Notes: a model not told the origin generated them from the letters alone. Positions 43,330 to 53,900 are shown, numbered from the stretch's first letter. The stretch is DNA of 64,000 nucleotides from Thioploca ingrica (GCA_000828835.1 AP014633.1:2170001-2234000), one strand, 5' to 3'. Numbers and translations: made by a program.

Positions 43330-43674
43330 ATGTCCTACGAAATCAATGGCAAGACAATTGAAAGTAATGCGAATGGCTATTTAATGAACGTTGATGATTG
43401 GGATGAAGCAGTGGCAAAAGCCATTGCTAAGCAAGAAGGTATTGAAGAATTGACGCAACGTCATTGGGATCTGCTTAACTACCTCCGGGATGAATATATT
43501 AACAATGCGGGTCATCAGCCCAATATGCGCAATATCGTCAAAGCGATGCAGACTAAGTGGAATGACAAAAAGTTGGAGGCGAAATCCCTTTACGAATTGT
43601 TTCCCGGCAATCCTGATAAACAGGGCAGTAAAGTCGCCGGCTTACCGGAAAGTAAACGTAAAGGGGGTTACTAA
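43330..43674 (+). CDS. DsrC/TusE-family protein lacking both conserved cysteines
   Basis: A 114-residue member of the DsrC/TusE/DsvC family, with the fold signatures DEAVAKAIAKQEGIEELTQRH (shown partly here: DDWDEAVAKAIAKQEG, HWDLLNYLRDEY) and the SLYELFPGNPDKQG C-terminal arm. DsrC carries persulfide or trisulfide sulfur on two C-terminal cysteines. Here the arm reads KQGSKVAGLPESKRKGGY, so Ser and Gly replace them. It therefore cannot relay sulfur by the known chemistry; cysteine-free relatives have been proposed as regulatory (RspA-type). A strong AAGGAG precedes the ATG. Confidence 0.9.
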   Translation: MSYEINGKTIESNANGYLMNVDDWDEAVAKAIAKQEGIEELTQRHWDLLNYLRDEYINNAGHQPNMRNIVKAMQTKWNDKKLEAKSLYELFPGNPDKQGSKVAGLPESKRKGGY

Positions 43675-43758
43675 TCCTGTCGCTTGAAGCTAACGAGAGG
43701 CGAGCGGATATAGTGGGAATAGACTTTTTCCCCCTGATCAATTAGCGGTTGTCAGTTA

Positions 43759-43828
43759 GGGTAACCGCTCGGGTTGCCCCTACTGATAATTGATTGTTTG
43801 TTAGAGCAACCGCTCGGGTTGCCCCTAC
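43759..43828 (-). repeat. Two tandem GTAG-type palindromes, 45-bp period
   Basis: On the minus strand each unit reads GTAG, GGGCAACC, CGAGC, GGTT(A/G)CCC-like. The CTAC ends are at 43780-43783 and 43825-43828. The two copies are nearly identical and lie just upstream of the receiver-kinase at 43849. Confidence 0.7.
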
Positions 43829-43848
43829 TGATAACTGATAACGAATAA

Positions 43849-44955
43849 ATGACTGTTGAAAAAGATAAGGGTACACTACTCATCGTAGATGATACGCCGG
43901 CTAATATAAGTATATTGTTTGACTTTTTAAGTGAAAAAGGCTTCAAAGTATTAGTCGCTCAAGAAGGTAGTAGAGCCATTCAAAAAGCGAAATATGCTAA
44001 ACCGGAATTAATTCTATTAGATGTCATGATGCCCGGAATAGACGGGTTTGAGACCTGTGAAATTCTTAAAGCGGATGCCGAAACCCGAGATATTCCGGTT
44101 ATTTTCATGACTGCACTAACTGATACAGTTAATAAAGTCAAAGGTTTTCAACTCGGTGCCGCCGATTATATTACTAAACCGATTCAGCATGAAGAAGTTT
44201 TAGCTCGAATTACTACCCAATTAAATTTTTCTAATTTAAAGAAGCAATTAGAATCACGTACTTTAGAATTAGAAAAACGTAATATGGAATTGGATGCTTT
44301 TGCTCGCACCGTAGCTCATGATCTAAAAAATCCGCTCAATGCGGTTATTGGTTATACCGAAATGTTAGTGAGTGAATGTTCCACCGATACCGTTCCCGAT
44401 GAAGAAATGATAGAAATTTTAAATTTAGTCGAGCAAGCGGGTCACAAAATGGTGGGAATTATTGATTCATTACTATTACTGGCTGGTGTTGCTAAGCAAG
44501 TTCATGTAGAAACTCAAACGATTGATATGAATCATATTATCCAACAAGTTTTACAACGTTTATCTTATATGATCAAGCAATATCAAGCCGATATTGTTTT
44601 ACCGGATTCGTGGCCACCGGCTCAAGGTTACGCCCCTTGGATTGAAGAAGTGTGGACTAATTACATTAGTAATGGGATGAAATATGGTGGCAAACCACCG
44701 CGGTTAGAGTTGGGTACCCATGAAATAAACCCCGGCCTAATCCGCTTTTGGATACGTGATAACGGTCCAGGATTAACTCCAGAAGCTCAAGCGCAATTAT
44801 TTACACCTTTTACACGGGTACATACGGGGAGTACTGAAGGACACGGTTTAGGCTTATCTATTGTACAACAAGTCATTGAAAAACTCGGTGGGCAAGTTGG
44901 GTTAGAAAGTAGTGAAGGTCAAGGTTGTCTTTTTTATTTTACCTTGCCCAGTTAA
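43849..44955 (+). CDS. Receiver - histidine kinase hybrid
   Basis: A 368-residue cytoplasmic protein with an N-terminal receiver domain (acceptor D in LILLDVMMPGIDGFE, lysine in YITKPI), a HisKA segment with AHDLKNPLNAVIGY near residue 160, and a HATPase (WIRDNGPGLTPEAQ, GHGLGLSIVQQVIEKLGG, partly shown). It follows the DsrC-like gene by 174 nt. Without transmembrane or sensor domains it probably acts downstream of another kinase. It has no cognate output regulator nearby. Confidence 0.92.
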   Translation: MTVEKDKGTLLIVDDTPANISILFDFLSEKGFKVLVAQEGSRAIQKAKYAKPELILLDVMMPGIDGFETCEILKADAETRDIPVIFMTALTDTVNKVKGFQLGAADYITKPIQHEEVLARITTQLNFSNLKKQLESRTLELEKRNMELDAFARTVAHDLKNPLNAVIGYTEMLVSECSTDTVPDEEMIEILNLVEQAGHKMVGIIDSLLLLAGVAKQVHVETQTIDMNHIIQQVLQRLSYMIKQYQADIVLPDSWPPAQGYAPWIEEVWTNYISNGMKYGGKPPRLELGTHEINPGLIRFWIRDNGPGLTPEAQAQLFTPFTRVHTGSTEGHGLGLSIVQQVIEKLGGQVGLESSEGQGCLFYFTLPS

Positions 44956-45100
44956 AGTTATTTTTTTAAGCCAGCTTATTGTTTCTACCCAGACAAAATT
45001 CGGAAGATTGTCCCTCTGTTTTAGGTTTAGTATTGGATGAAACTGGGTTACCAGAATAACCGGGAAAAATAATCGCTTCAGTTGATGGCAATGGAGCCTT

Positions 45101-45120
45101 GGGTGTGTAACACACCCTAC
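45101..45120 (-). repeat. Short GTAG-type palindrome
   Basis: GGGTGTG-TAA-CACACCC followed by CTAC (45117-45120). This is a loop-deleted variant of the family, with a perfect 7-bp stem. It lies between the two convergent genes ending at 44955 and 45134. Confidence 0.55.
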
Positions 45121-45133
45121 ATTGCTGAGAAGA

Positions 45134-45547
45134 TTAATCTGAACCCGAATTCTCAGAGGGGACTTGAAAAGTCTCCATCAAAATATTCACATATTCTCTT
45201 GCCTTCTTGTAATTGCCCCCCCCAACCACAAAAAATACCATTTCCTCAGTAGGTATACATTTGATAATTGCCTTATATAAACCGTTATTCCATTGTAGTT
45301 GTCCCCAAGCGGAACCTGAACCATCATTCTCTGATTTTATCTGATAATCCAATTTTACATTGAATTTAACAAAATTCAACACCTTATTGGCTTCTAAGAT
45401 ACAGTCGCGATAGCTCATCGAGGCTGATATCCATCGAGTAGTAATAAAAAACTCCTCATCAACGTTTTCTTTGGCACTCAAAGGCAAAGTTAGCATGGAA
45501 CATAGGATGAATATGATTATGGGTAACTGCCAGTTAAGAATATTCAC
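45134..45547 (-). CDS. Secreted protein of unknown function
   Basis: A 137-residue protein with a Sec signal (LPIIIFILCSMLTLPLSA, cleaved before KENVDEEFF). The mature part is about 110 residues, with strand-like segments (NVKLDYQIKSEN, WGQLQWNNGLYKAIIKC) and two cysteines that could pair. No family is recognised. It should be periplasmic or extracellular. The gene is isolated. Confidence 0.75.
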   Translation of the reverse strand: MNILNWQLPIIIFILCSMLTLPLSAKENVDEEFFITTRWISASMSYRDCILEANKVLNFVKFNVKLDYQIKSENDGSGSAWGQLQWNNGLYKAIIKCIPTEEMVFFVVGGGNYKKAREYVNILMETFQVPSENSGSD

Positions 45548-45695
45548 TGATTTCTCTTATTAAAGATGGATGTTTACTGTTTCGACTTTGGCTATTTTAT
45601 AGTATGGTTGAAATATTCAACCGGGTTAAAGTTGAGTTAAGTATAATCTTTTTCAATCCGCTACTCACTATTATTTTATAGCAAGTGTAGCAAGC

Positions 45696-45772
45696 GTAGG
45701 GCGGATAAGCGTAGCGTCATCCGCCATAACGGATGTTTTAATGGTGAATGACGCTTCGCTTATGCACCCTAC
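45696..45772. repeat. Paired GTAG-type palindromes
   Basis: Plus copy: GTAG (45696), GGCGGAT, loop AAGCGTAGCGTC, ATCCGCC (to 45725). Minus copy: CTAC 45769-45772, GGTGCAT, loop AAGCGAAGCGTC, ATTCACC. The two loops differ by one base, while the stems are different and each self-complementary. It lies 15 bp after the lptE stop. Confidence 0.85.
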
Positions 45773-45786
45773 GCGACTAATTCATC

Positions 45787-46350
45787 TTAACGAGTTATTT
45801 CTACTTGAATAGCTTGCAACCGCCGCATGATTTGGGCAATCAGATCGTGAAACATTTCCTCACGGAGTACTTCTTCCTCGGCTTCCCTCGCTAATACGGC
45901 GGTTTCATCAAAACTATAGTCGCGCAAAATATTTAGCGGCTGTCGTTCAATGAGTATGGTACCATTCGGTTGGTGAACTTCTAATTCAACTTGAAAAGTT
46001 AACTCGACTTCAGCCATTTTGCCGGAAACGGCAGATACCGTTAGTACCCGGTTATCAAATTTTTCCCGGCTTAAAGAGATGATAACTTGAGCTTCATTGG
46101 CGGTGGGAATAATCTTTATTTCACGTTCAACCAGTAACTGTTCGAGTTCTTGAGCACTACGATCAGCAGCTTCTGCTTGAATATGAGCTGAAGTAATGTG
46201 GAATTTTTCGGCGCCCCGTAAATGAAATCCACACGCATTTAAAAACCCAAGTCCGGTTACTAAAAATAGTATCAGCAACCCTTTAATCATTGACTGAAAC
46301 CACGGGTAGTCACTAACAAGACGCCAGTTAGAATAAATAGTCAAGTTCAT
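45787..46350 (-). CDS. lptE: LPS-assembly lipoprotein LptE
   Basis: Outer-membrane lipoprotein that plugs LptD and helps deliver lipopolysaccharide to the cell surface. The lipobox LNAC precedes [18 protein letters not shown], the typical LptE start. The ATG at 46350 overlaps the leuS stop (ATGA), giving coupling but an unusual 20-residue leader; the ATG at 46290 ([20 protein letters not shown]) would give a normal lipoprotein signal and may be the real start. leuS-lptE is the common gammaproteobacterial order. Confidence 0.92.
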   Translation of the reverse strand: MNLTIYSNWRLVSDYPWFQSMIKGLLILFLVTGLGFLNACGFHLRGAEKFHITSAHIQAEAADRSAQELEQLLVEREIKIIPTANEAQVIISLSREKFDNRVLTVSAVSGKMAEVELTFQVELEVHQPNGTILIERQPLNILRDYSFDETAVLAREAEEEVLREEMFHDLIAQIMRRLQAIQVEITR

Positions 46351-48788
46351 GCGATGACGACATTAACTAATTTGTTAGGAACGACAATTACTTTCTTTAC
46401 CGTTTTATCACCGACAAAACGTTGAACATTAGGTTCATTTAAAGCTGCGGTTTCAATCGTTTGCTTATCTGCATCGATAGCGACGGTAATATGTGCCCGT
46501 AATTTGCCATTGACTTGGACCACTAATTCGATTTCGTCTCGCTGTAACGCTGTGGCATCTACTTTTGGCCAGGGAGTGTTAAGAATCAAGTCACGATGCC
46601 CAAGTGCTTGCCACAAGGCTTGAGTAATATGCGGAACAATCGGCGCCAGCATCAAGACCACCGCTTCTAAACCTTCTTGTATCAAAGCGCGCTTCGTGGT
46701 CGTTTCTTCCGCACGACTTAAATGATTGAGCAATTCCATAATGGCAGCAATGGCGGTATTAAAAGTATAGCGGCGACCCACGTCATCACTCACTTTTTTA
46801 ATGGTTTCATGAATTTGGCGACGTAGAGTTCGTTCAGCCGGATTTAACCGCGAAACATCCAATGTCGATACCGGTTGTTCAACGTGAGTCGTGACCTGTT
46901 TCCACAGACGTTTTAAGAAACGGAACGCGCCTTCAACCCCACTATCAGACCATTCTAAAGATTGCTCCGGTGGGGAAGCAAACATCATAAATAAGCGTAC
47001 GGTATCGGCACCGTATTGGTTGATCAGTGCTTGAGGATCAACGGTATTACCTTTGGATTTGGACATTTTGCTCCCGTCTTTCAACACCATTCCTTGAGTT
47101 AATAAGCAGGTAAATGGCTCATCGGCTTTCACTAAACCGGCATCGCGCATTAAGCGGTGAAAGAAGCGGGAATATAATAAGTGCAAAATAGCATGTTCAA
47201 TCCCGCCAATATATTGATCCACCGGTAACCAGTAATGAACTCGTTCATCCAACATGGCGGTACGACAATCTGGACTCGCATAACGGGCATAATACCAAGA
47301 AGATTCCATAAAAGTATCAAAGGTATCCGTTTCCCGTTGCGCTAATTTACCGCATTGTGGACAATTCACTTGGTAGAAATGTGGATCACGTTTGAGGGGG
47401 GAACCGCTTTCACCCATCATGACATTTTCTGGTAACAACACCGGCAAATCTGGTTCCGGTACCGGCACGGTACCGCAATCAGGACATTCAATCATGGGAA
47501 TGGGACAACCCCAATAACGTTGGCGCGAAATGCCCCAATCACGTAAGCGGTAATTCACTTGCCGCTGCCCTTGTCCTTGTTGCTCTAAATATTCGGCAAT
47601 GGCAATAAAAGCTTCTGCTGAAGTTAAACCACTAAATTGTCCAGAATGAATTAATTGACCTTTTTCGGTAAAAGCGGCGGTGAGGGGTAACTGGAGTTCA
47701 GCGGTTAGGGGTGTAATAACGGGTTTAATCGGTAACTCATATTTTTGCGCAAATTCAAAATCGCGTTGATCATGCGCCGGAACTGACATAACCGCACCCG
47801 AACCATAGCTCATTAACACAAAATTCGCCACCCAAATCGGTATAGCTTCACCGGTAATGGGATGTTTGGCTTTCAAACCGGTATCCATCCCCCGTTTTTC
47901 CATGGTTTCTAAAGTGGCTTCTGCTATCGAGGTTTTAACACAATCATCAATAAAATCAGCAAGTTTTGAATTATGAGCCGCTGCTTGTTGAGCCACCGGA
48001 TGTTCGGCTGCCACCGCCATGTAGGTGACGCCCATTAACGTATCTGGGCGGGTAGTGAAAACCGTTAATTCTGCCTCACCAAATTTAAAATGGATTTCGA
48101 CTCCTTCTGAGCGTCCTATCCAATTGCGTTGCATGGTTTTAACCGCATCTGGCCAACCGGGGAGTGTTTCCAAACCGGTCAATAATTCTTCCGCGTAGGC
48201 AGTAATTTTTAAAAACCATTGGGGAATTTCGCGCCGCTCAACCAGCGCACCGGAACGCCAACCCCGCCCATCGATGACCTGCTCATTGGCGAGCACGGTT
48301 TGATCAACCGGATCCCAATTAACCGGTGCGGTTTTCTTATAAACTAAACCTTGTTGATATAATTGGATAAAAAACCATTGTTCCCAGCGATAATAATCGG
48401 GATCACAAGTCGCTAATTCACGCTGCCAATCATAAGCTAAACCCAGCCGTTTTAACTGGTTACGCATATAGGCAATGTTATCGCGAGTCCATTGAGCGGG
48501 AGGCACTTTATTCTCAATAGCGGCATTTTCTGCCGGTAACCCAAATGCGTCCCAACCCATGGGTTGCAGAACATTTTTTCCTTGCATGCGTTGATAACGG
48601 GTAATGACATCGCCAATGGTATAATTACGAACATGTCCCATGTGCAATCGCCCACTGGGATAAGGAAACATCGAGAGGCAATAAAATTTTTCCTGTTGTG
48701 GATCTTCGGTCACTTGAAAAGCGTGTTGAATGTCCCACTGTTTTTGGATTTCAGTTTCAATCACTTGAGGATTATATTGTGCTTGCAT
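46347..48788 (-). CDS. leuS: Leucyl-tRNA synthetase
   Basis: Class I synthetase charging tRNA-Leu with leucine. HIGH-like motif [12 protein letters not shown] is near the N-terminus, and KMSKSKGN is near residue 570. The CP1 editing domain and a zinc-like CPDCG/CPQCG region are present. The ATG at 48788 ([11 protein letters not shown]) matches the family; the longer frame begins at a TTG. It is 813 residues long and translationally coupled to lptE. Confidence 0.98.
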   Translation of the reverse strand: MQAQYNPQVIETEIQKQWDIQHAFQVTEDPQQEKFYCLSMFPYPSGRLHMGHVRNYTIGDVITRYQRMQGKNVLQPMGWDAFGLPAENAAIENKVPPAQWTRDNIAYMRNQLKRLGLAYDWQRELATCDPDYYRWEQWFFIQLYQQGLVYKKTAPVNWDPVDQTVLANEQVIDGRGWRSGALVERREIPQWFLKITAYAEELLTGLETLPGWPDAVKTMQRNWIGRSEGVEIHFKFGEAELTVFTTRPDTLMGVTYMAVAAEHPVAQQAAAHNSKLADFIDDCVKTSIAEATLETMEKRGMDTGLKAKHPITGEAIPIWVANFVLMSYGSGAVMSVPAHDQRDFEFAQKYELPIKPVITPLTAELQLPLTAAFTEKGQLIHSGQFSGLTSAEAFIAIAEYLEQQGQGQRQVNYRLRDWGISRQRYWGCPIPMIECPDCGTVPVPEPDLPVLLPENVMMGESGSPLKRDPHFYQVNCPQCGKLAQRETDTFDTFMESSWYYARYASPDCRTAMLDERVHYWLPVDQYIGGIEHAILHLLYSRFFHRLMRDAGLVKADEPFTCLLTQGMVLKDGSKMSKSKGNTVDPQALINQYGADTVRLFMMFASPPEQSLEWSDSGVEGAFRFLKRLWKQVTTHVEQPVSTLDVSRLNPAERTLRRQIHETIKKVSDDVGRRYTFNTAIAAIMELLNHLSRAEETTTKRALIQEGLEAVVLMLAPIVPHITQALWQALGHRDLILNTPWPKVDATALQRDEIELVVQVNGKLRAHITVAIDADKQTIETAALNEPNVQRFVGDKTVKKVIVVPNKLVNVVIA

Positions 48789-48998
48789 GGATTTCAAAAG
48801 CGGTTAATTTAGTTGACAAATTAAAATAATCAATCTACAAAGCGAACTATACTATAATTCTTTATAATAGGTTATGTTAGTTAGATATCGTTTTTATTGG
48901 CTTGGCTTAGTTAGTGCCTTAATAAACTTGAATGAATTCAATTTGAATGAAGGCTCGCTTAAATATTCATTCATCATCAACATGATAGAGAATAAATT

Positions 48999-49745
48999 AT
49001 GTCCTATTACCAATTTGTGGCTCAAGAGACCGAATTTTGGGAACAGATTAATCACCTCATTGCAACGGATACGCATGATCCGGTCATCTTGTCTCAATTT
49101 AAAAATAAAGCGCGCAACATCTTAACCATAGATGTTTATGAGGGTTGTATCGCTTTAGGTGTAATCGCCAGTTTAGAAGGAAATGTCGAAGCAATCCATA
49201 CCCATTATCAACAAGCTATCGAAAATTTTTCGAGAAAACCGGAATTAGTAGCCAATTATGCCGAATCTTTAGCTCGGGTTGGCCATTTTTCGCCAGCCGC
49301 TGAATTGATGCTCGAAGCCTACTATTTATCCCCCAGTACCCTCAATTATTTAGATAAAACGATTCAGTTATGTGGTATTGTCGGCCGTTTTTACTTTATT
49401 GGTGAACTGCTACGAATTCGGGAAAAAATTAATCCGCAAAACACACATCCCTTTGCCAGCAACACTAAGCAAATTATTCAGTGGATGAAAAAGACCAAGG
49501 TAACTGATGATCAACTGGAAAAATTAATTAATTTAGCTCTATCTCTACTTCAGCAATACCCTATTGTGATTACACCTCGTCACGTAGAAATTACTTTAGA
49601 TGAAGACCAACAAAAACTTCATTATAAAATTCATTTGGCAGAAAAAACAGAGACTATCTTGGAAATAACGACCCGGTTAACGCAACAACTAATCGCTGCT
49701 GGTTTACCGGCCATCATTAACTGGAAAATAGTACCTATTTCATAA
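48999..49745 (+). CDS. TPR-like protein of unknown function
   Basis: A 248-residue soluble protein, helical in its first 180 residues, with TPR-like helix pairs (CIALGVIASLEGNVEAIHTH, PELVANYAESLARVGHFSPA). It ends with a small strand-rich domain (RHVEITLDEDQQKLHYKIHL). The layout suggests a protein-interaction module. No partner is indicated; it sits between leuS (divergent) and rlmI on the same strand. Confidence 0.75.
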   Translation: MSYYQFVAQETEFWEQINHLIATDTHDPVILSQFKNKARNILTIDVYEGCIALGVIASLEGNVEAIHTHYQQAIENFSRKPELVANYAESLARVGHFSPAAELMLEAYYLSPSTLNYLDKTIQLCGIVGRFYFIGELLRIREKINPQNTHPFASNTKQIIQWMKKTKVTDDQLEKLINLALSLLQQYPIVITPRHVEITLDEDQQKLHYKIHLAEKTETILEITTRLTQQLIAAGLPAIINWKIVPIS

Positions 49746-49788
49746 TCGAATTCAATTTAACTCTAGAAAATCTGACCAGTCCTAAATT

Positions 49789-50976
49789 ATGCTGTTTGCC
49801 CCGCTGTACTTAAAAAAAAATGCTGATCGCCGCTTACGAATCGGTCATGTATGGATTTATAGCAATGAAGTCGATACCGACCGTTCGCCACTGAATTCAT
49901 TTGAAATCGGTCAAGCTATTACCATTTATGCTCATAATAACAAAATATTAGGTAATGGCTATATTAACCCCCATTCACTGATTTGTGCGCGGTTGATTAG
50001 CCGCGATCCACAATATCATTTAGATCAGTCGTTACTGCTCCAACGTTTGAATAGTGCCTTATCGCTCCGGCAGCGACTATTTGCTAAACCGTTTTATCGT
50101 CTCGTGTATGGTGAGAGTGACGGCTTGCCTGGGTTAGTAGTCGATAGATTTGGAGACATTGTCGTCGTACAAATAACCACCGCCGGAATGGAACGAGTTC
50201 GTGAGGAGGTGATTGCGGCGCTAACAACGACACTCCATCCACAAGCGATAGTGTTACGCAATGATACCGCCGTTAGAACTTTAGAAGGTTTAGAAAACTA
50301 TGTCGCCGTGGTACAAGGTCAGTTACCGGCGGAAGTATTAATAGAAGAAAATCAGGCCCACTTTTATGTTTCGGTATTGGAAGGACAAAAAACTGGCTGG
50401 TTTTACGATCACCGTTATAATCGTGCTCGTCTCAAGCATTATGCCCAACAGCAGCGAGTATTAGACGTTTTTAGCTATAGCGGCGCTTGGAGTATCCCAG
50501 CGGCTTTAGCCGGTGCGCATAGTGTTTGGTGTATCGATAGCTCTCAGCAAGCACTTGAATTAGTTAAGAAAAATTCCGAACTCAATCAGGTAACGGCAAA
50601 AGTACATCCGCTACTCGGTGATGCTTTTGAGCAATTGAAAGAACTACACCGCGCCGGAGAAAAGTTTGACCTCATTATTTTAGATCCCCCGGCGTTTATT
50701 AAACGCAAAAAAGATCAACTCGCCGGCGAACAAGCCTATCGCCGAATCAACCAATTAGCCATGCAATTATTGCCTACAGAAGGCATTTTAATCTCAGCCT
50801 CTTGTTCTTTACATTTGCCAAGCCAAACCTTGCTTGACCTGCTGCGAGCCACCAGTCAACAACTCGATCGAGGTTTACAAATTCTCGAACAAGGTCACCA
50901 AAGTCCCGATCATCCCATTCATCCGGCGATTCCAGAAACCGCTTATATTAAAGCTTTTGTGTGTCGAGTGTTGTAG
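49789..50976 (+). CDS. rlmI: 23S rRNA (cytosine-C5) methyltransferase, RlmI type
   Basis: A SAM-dependent enzyme that methylates C1962 of 23S rRNA in E. coli. The 395-residue protein has an N-terminal PUA domain (about 1-75, RLRIGHVWIYSNEVD), a linker domain, and a Rossmann methyltransferase (VLDVFSYSGAWSIPAALAG for SAM, IILDPPAFIKRKKDQ for the catalytic loop). It is convergent with the AAA-PIN operon, 15 nt away. Confidence 0.92.
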   Translation: MLFAPLYLKKNADRRLRIGHVWIYSNEVDTDRSPLNSFEIGQAITIYAHNNKILGNGYINPHSLICARLISRDPQYHLDQSLLLQRLNSALSLRQRLFAKPFYRLVYGESDGLPGLVVDRFGDIVVVQITTAGMERVREEVIAALTTTLHPQAIVLRNDTAVRTLEGLENYVAVVQGQLPAEVLIEENQAHFYVSVLEGQKTGWFYDHRYNRARLKHYAQQQRVLDVFSYSGAWSIPAALAGAHSVWCIDSSQQALELVKKNSELNQVTAKVHPLLGDAFEQLKELHRAGEKFDLIILDPPAFIKRKKDQLAGEQAYRRINQLAMQLLPTEGILISASCSLHLPSQTLLDLLRATSQQLDRGLQILEQGHQSPDHPIHPAIPETAYIKAFVCRVL

Positions 50977-50991
50977 ATGAAAGTGTCAACA

Positions 50992-52065
50992 TTATTTTGA
51001 TTCAATATACTGATATAACTTATCTAATAGATCTCTTTGGGTCTTTACGCTTTTGTCTAAATCGGCATATATCAATTTAATTTCTTGTTCAGTTGGTTGA
51101 AGTGTGATGTTGTTTGCCTTTTTATTGCGTTCGATACAGTAAATTTTATGAAAGTGTTCCATATAAGCTTGTGCTAATTGCACCGCTTGTGTACTTGACT
51201 CGATCGGCTTTAAACTCACACGCCGCCATCTGTCTGCAAGAGAAGTATATTGGCTACCAATTGTAGTAAAGCTACCTTCTTGTCCCGCAACAATGACAAA
51301 TAAGGTATCCCAATTAAAACAATTCAACATATTTTTAAATGTTTGAATAAATTCTGTCTTTTCTTTCTTACCGAATTGCTGAACATCTTCAAATTCATCA
51401 ACTAATAATATTACTTTATCAATGATATTCCGTTCTCTCATGCCAGTTATAATCGTTTTTAAATAGGGAAAAGCAACTGCTGGAGGAACACGTTCTTTTG
51501 ACCATATTTGGTATTGTTCTCTTTCTCTGGCCAGCGTAGTATTTCCCATGAGCCATTTCATCAAAAATTGAGCATGGGGATTTTCTACACGACTGAGTCC
51601 CATTTGTTTAATCGCTTCAGATTCCAAGAAACGCCATAAATCAGTTCCTCTTAAAGAACTCGGCAAACTGATTTTTTGCTCCAGGAAATCTTTAAAACGT
51701 TCTTCTCCGATAGTCACGACCAGTTCTTCAACCAACTCTCTTGAGCTAATAAATCCACTGATATATTTAGAAACGATTTTCGTGGTTAACAGACCATTTT
51801 GTTGTGCTTGTTTTAATTCCCATTCAATATGTTGTAAGAAATTGCTTTTCCCAATACCGCGAGCCGCTTCCAATACCCAAAAACCACCACTTTCTTTATT
51901 AGCCACCAGAAAATTTGATAATTCATTCTGCAAACTATTGAGTTCCGGACGTTCAACATAAACTTCCGCCGCGACTTTCCCCCTAATTGGAAAAGGGTTC
52001 GATAAATAACCAAGTTTTTCATATCGTTCAATTTTTTTAGGCGTTTCTAGTTTTAAAAAACTCAT
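50992..52065 (-). CDS. ORC/Cdc6-like AAA ATPase, third gene of the AAA-PIN operon
   Basis: A 357-residue soluble P-loop ATPase. An N-terminal LGYLSNPFPIRG precedes the ATPase, as in ORC/Cdc6-like proteins. Walker A is AARGIGKSNFLQ near residue 67, and Walker B is ILLVDEFEDVQQ near residue 220, followed by a sensor-like FVIVAGQEGSF and an arginine-rich DRWRRVSLKP. The start ATG is at 52065 with AAAGG upstream, 20 nt after the PIN gene's stop. Proteins of this type act as NTP-driven switches in several bacterial conflict systems. Its substrate is not indicated by sequence. Confidence 0.85.
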   Translation of the reverse strand: MSFLKLETPKKIERYEKLGYLSNPFPIRGKVAAEVYVERPELNSLQNELSNFLVANKESGGFWVLEAARGIGKSNFLQHIEWELKQAQQNGLLTTKIVSKYISGFISSRELVEELVVTIGEERFKDFLEQKISLPSSLRGTDLWRFLESEAIKQMGLSRVENPHAQFLMKWLMGNTTLAREREQYQIWSKERVPPAVAFPYLKTIITGMRERNIIDKVILLVDEFEDVQQFGKKEKTEFIQTFKNMLNCFNWDTLFVIVAGQEGSFTTIGSQYTSLADRWRRVSLKPIESSTQAVQLAQAYMEHFHKIYCIERNKKANNITLQPTEQEIKLIYADLDKSVKTQRDLLDKLYQYIESK

Positions 52066-52085
52066 ATTAATAATGCCTTTTTGAT

Positions 52086-53894
52086 CTAAAGTATAATGAC
52101 TTGGCTAGATTCATTTGGAATTAAAAAGTCACCCGCACCTAAATCAATTTCATGTTCATTTTGTTGAGGGATAAATACTCTCACCTTAACTGGATTTTCT
52201 GCTGAGTCTGGGATAGTACCACCTAATCTTATTTTGTTGCTGTCAAATAATTCATAGAGTCCAATACGAAAAGTAGGTACTGACAATGGGGTTGTGGTTA
52301 ATAAATAAGTGAATACTTTGTCTACTCTAACTGCACTACTAATATTATCTGCTTTTAAATGAGAAGTGGCTTCAAAAATTAACTGAGCAGCTTCTTGTGG
52401 TTGTTTATCTTCCACTTTCCAAGTTTTTCCCTTCAAACGGACTACTAAACCAAAAGCATTGGCCAATATAGATTGACTACGTGTATCTCTCAATGACAGT
52501 CCTAATTTTTTAGCTAAGCTATCATCTGGTTCTGATTGGCAGATTACCAGGGTATTTTGTAATAAAATTTGCTTATCAAGCCGATTGATATCTTTTCTTG
52601 CCTCTTGTATCCAGTCATACCATGCATTGACATGAATTGGTTCTAAGTTAGACCAAGTTTCTATAATTTTTCTACCACGAGGGAGAATAGCAAATTGATC
52701 ATTTATTTTTTCAATCCATTGCAAGGCTTGTAAATAGGATGATGTTTGCGAAGATAAACTCTCCCTATTTATAGGTTGTGTCACGGCAGATTTTAATCCT
52801 TCAAGAATATCTGAAGGAGATGGGGCACGTTTAGGTACGGTATTGGTAGCATTTTCTAGTGAAAAAACGGGGTTATTTTTTTTTAGTATACTGATTCGCT
52901 CACATTTTTCTTCCAGGCAAACTACTTTCTGCATATCTAATTGAGCATATTGACACATTTTTTCATTAGACAAATCCCAAACTTGACGGATTGCTTGACC
53001 TTCTTGTTGTAGTGTTATTATCCCCCAATCCCATAAACATTCTTCTAGAAATTCTTCTATCGTTAAGTGGTAAGGTGTAAAAGAACGTGGTTCAATATAA
53101 GGCGAGGTTATAATAAATGATTGTTGATCTTCTGGTATTTTTGGCTGTCTGGTAAAACCCGCATTAAAACCCTCTAACTCTACTTGAATCGCAAAGTTGG
53201 CATCACCAGTGACTAACCATATAGGAATATTCGGTAAAATTTGTCTTTGGTGGCGTAACGCTTCTAAGATCAAACGATCCCTCTGATAATTACTTCCTTT
53301 ACTTTCTGGCTCATCATTACTGTCGCTGATTTCAGCACCAAAATAACGCACCATTGCTTCTGGTGGACGGATATAGTACACCATTCCTCTTTCCTTAAGT
53401 CGGTAGATAGAACGAGTCGATGCAAATTGTAATTTTCTCAAGCGTCTTAGTTTTAAACAATTTTGATCCTTAGATTTTTTGTTATGTTCCCTTTGTAACT
53501 GGATTTCCATATAGACTTGATCAGGAATAGCAATATGTGTTGCTTTATCTTGTCGTAACCGAATGGCTTGCTCTAAATAACCATGGTGTAATGCGCAAGT
53601 ATCGGCAACCAGACCAATATTTTTTTCACTTTGCAGTGCTTTTTTAAATTTATCAGTAAAAATAACTGGCTTTAAACCTAATCGATAGGTAGTATCAAGT
53701 AAAGCACCTCTTACATCTATTGCTTTTGGCAACGCCTCATTACTAGAATTAGTGTAATTAAATTTAAAATACCATTGACCTAATTGCTGACTTTCTTCTT
53801 CTACACAATTCACTTCTAATATGCCAAAGTGAATATCCTTTTGCTGACATTTCGTCCCGAACCAATAATAACCGGATTGCACATTAAAGTTCAT
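52086..53894 (-). CDS. PIN-domain protein, second gene of the AAA-PIN operon
   Basis: A 602-residue protein. Residues about 90-255 carry a PIN-nuclease pattern: VADTCALHHG (first Asp), DQVYMEIQLQ (Glu), RDRLILEALRHQ (Asp) and WLVTGDANFAIQ (Asp), the metal-binding acidic set of PIN RNases. An N-terminal strand-rich part of about 85 residues and a long C-terminal region (about 300 residues) match nothing I know. GGAG about 8 nt upstream supports the ATG at 53894 over a TTG at 53900. Its genes on both sides are nearly contiguous, so the ATPase and small protein are expected partners. Confidence 0.8.
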   Translation of the reverse strand: MNFNVQSGYYWFGTKCQQKDIHFGILEVNCVEEESQQLGQWYFKFNYTNSSNEALPKAIDVRGALLDTTYRLGLKPVIFTDKFKKALQSEKNIGLVADTCALHHGYLEQAIRLRQDKATHIAIPDQVYMEIQLQREHNKKSKDQNCLKLRRLRKLQFASTRSIYRLKERGMVYYIRPPEAMVRYFGAEISDSNDEPESKGSNYQRDRLILEALRHQRQILPNIPIWLVTGDANFAIQVELEGFNAGFTRQPKIPEDQQSFIITSPYIEPRSFTPYHLTIEEFLEECLWDWGIITLQQEGQAIRQVWDLSNEKMCQYAQLDMQKVVCLEEKCERISILKKNNPVFSLENATNTVPKRAPSPSDILEGLKSAVTQPINRESLSSQTSSYLQALQWIEKINDQFAILPRGRKIIETWSNLEPIHVNAWYDWIQEARKDINRLDKQILLQNTLVICQSEPDDSLAKKLGLSLRDTRSQSILANAFGLVVRLKGKTWKVEDKQPQEAAQLIFEATSHLKADNISSAVRVDKVFTYLLTTTPLSVPTFRIGLYELFDSNKIRLGGTIPDSAENPVKVRVFIPQQNEHEIDLGAGDFLIPNESSQVIIL

Positions 53895-53900
53895 TGCCAA

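Noticed and set aside
43759-43828. Two-unit repeat as a possible CRISPR or iteron
   Set aside because: Only two 45-bp units, each a GTAG-type palindrome; no cas or replication gene is nearby.
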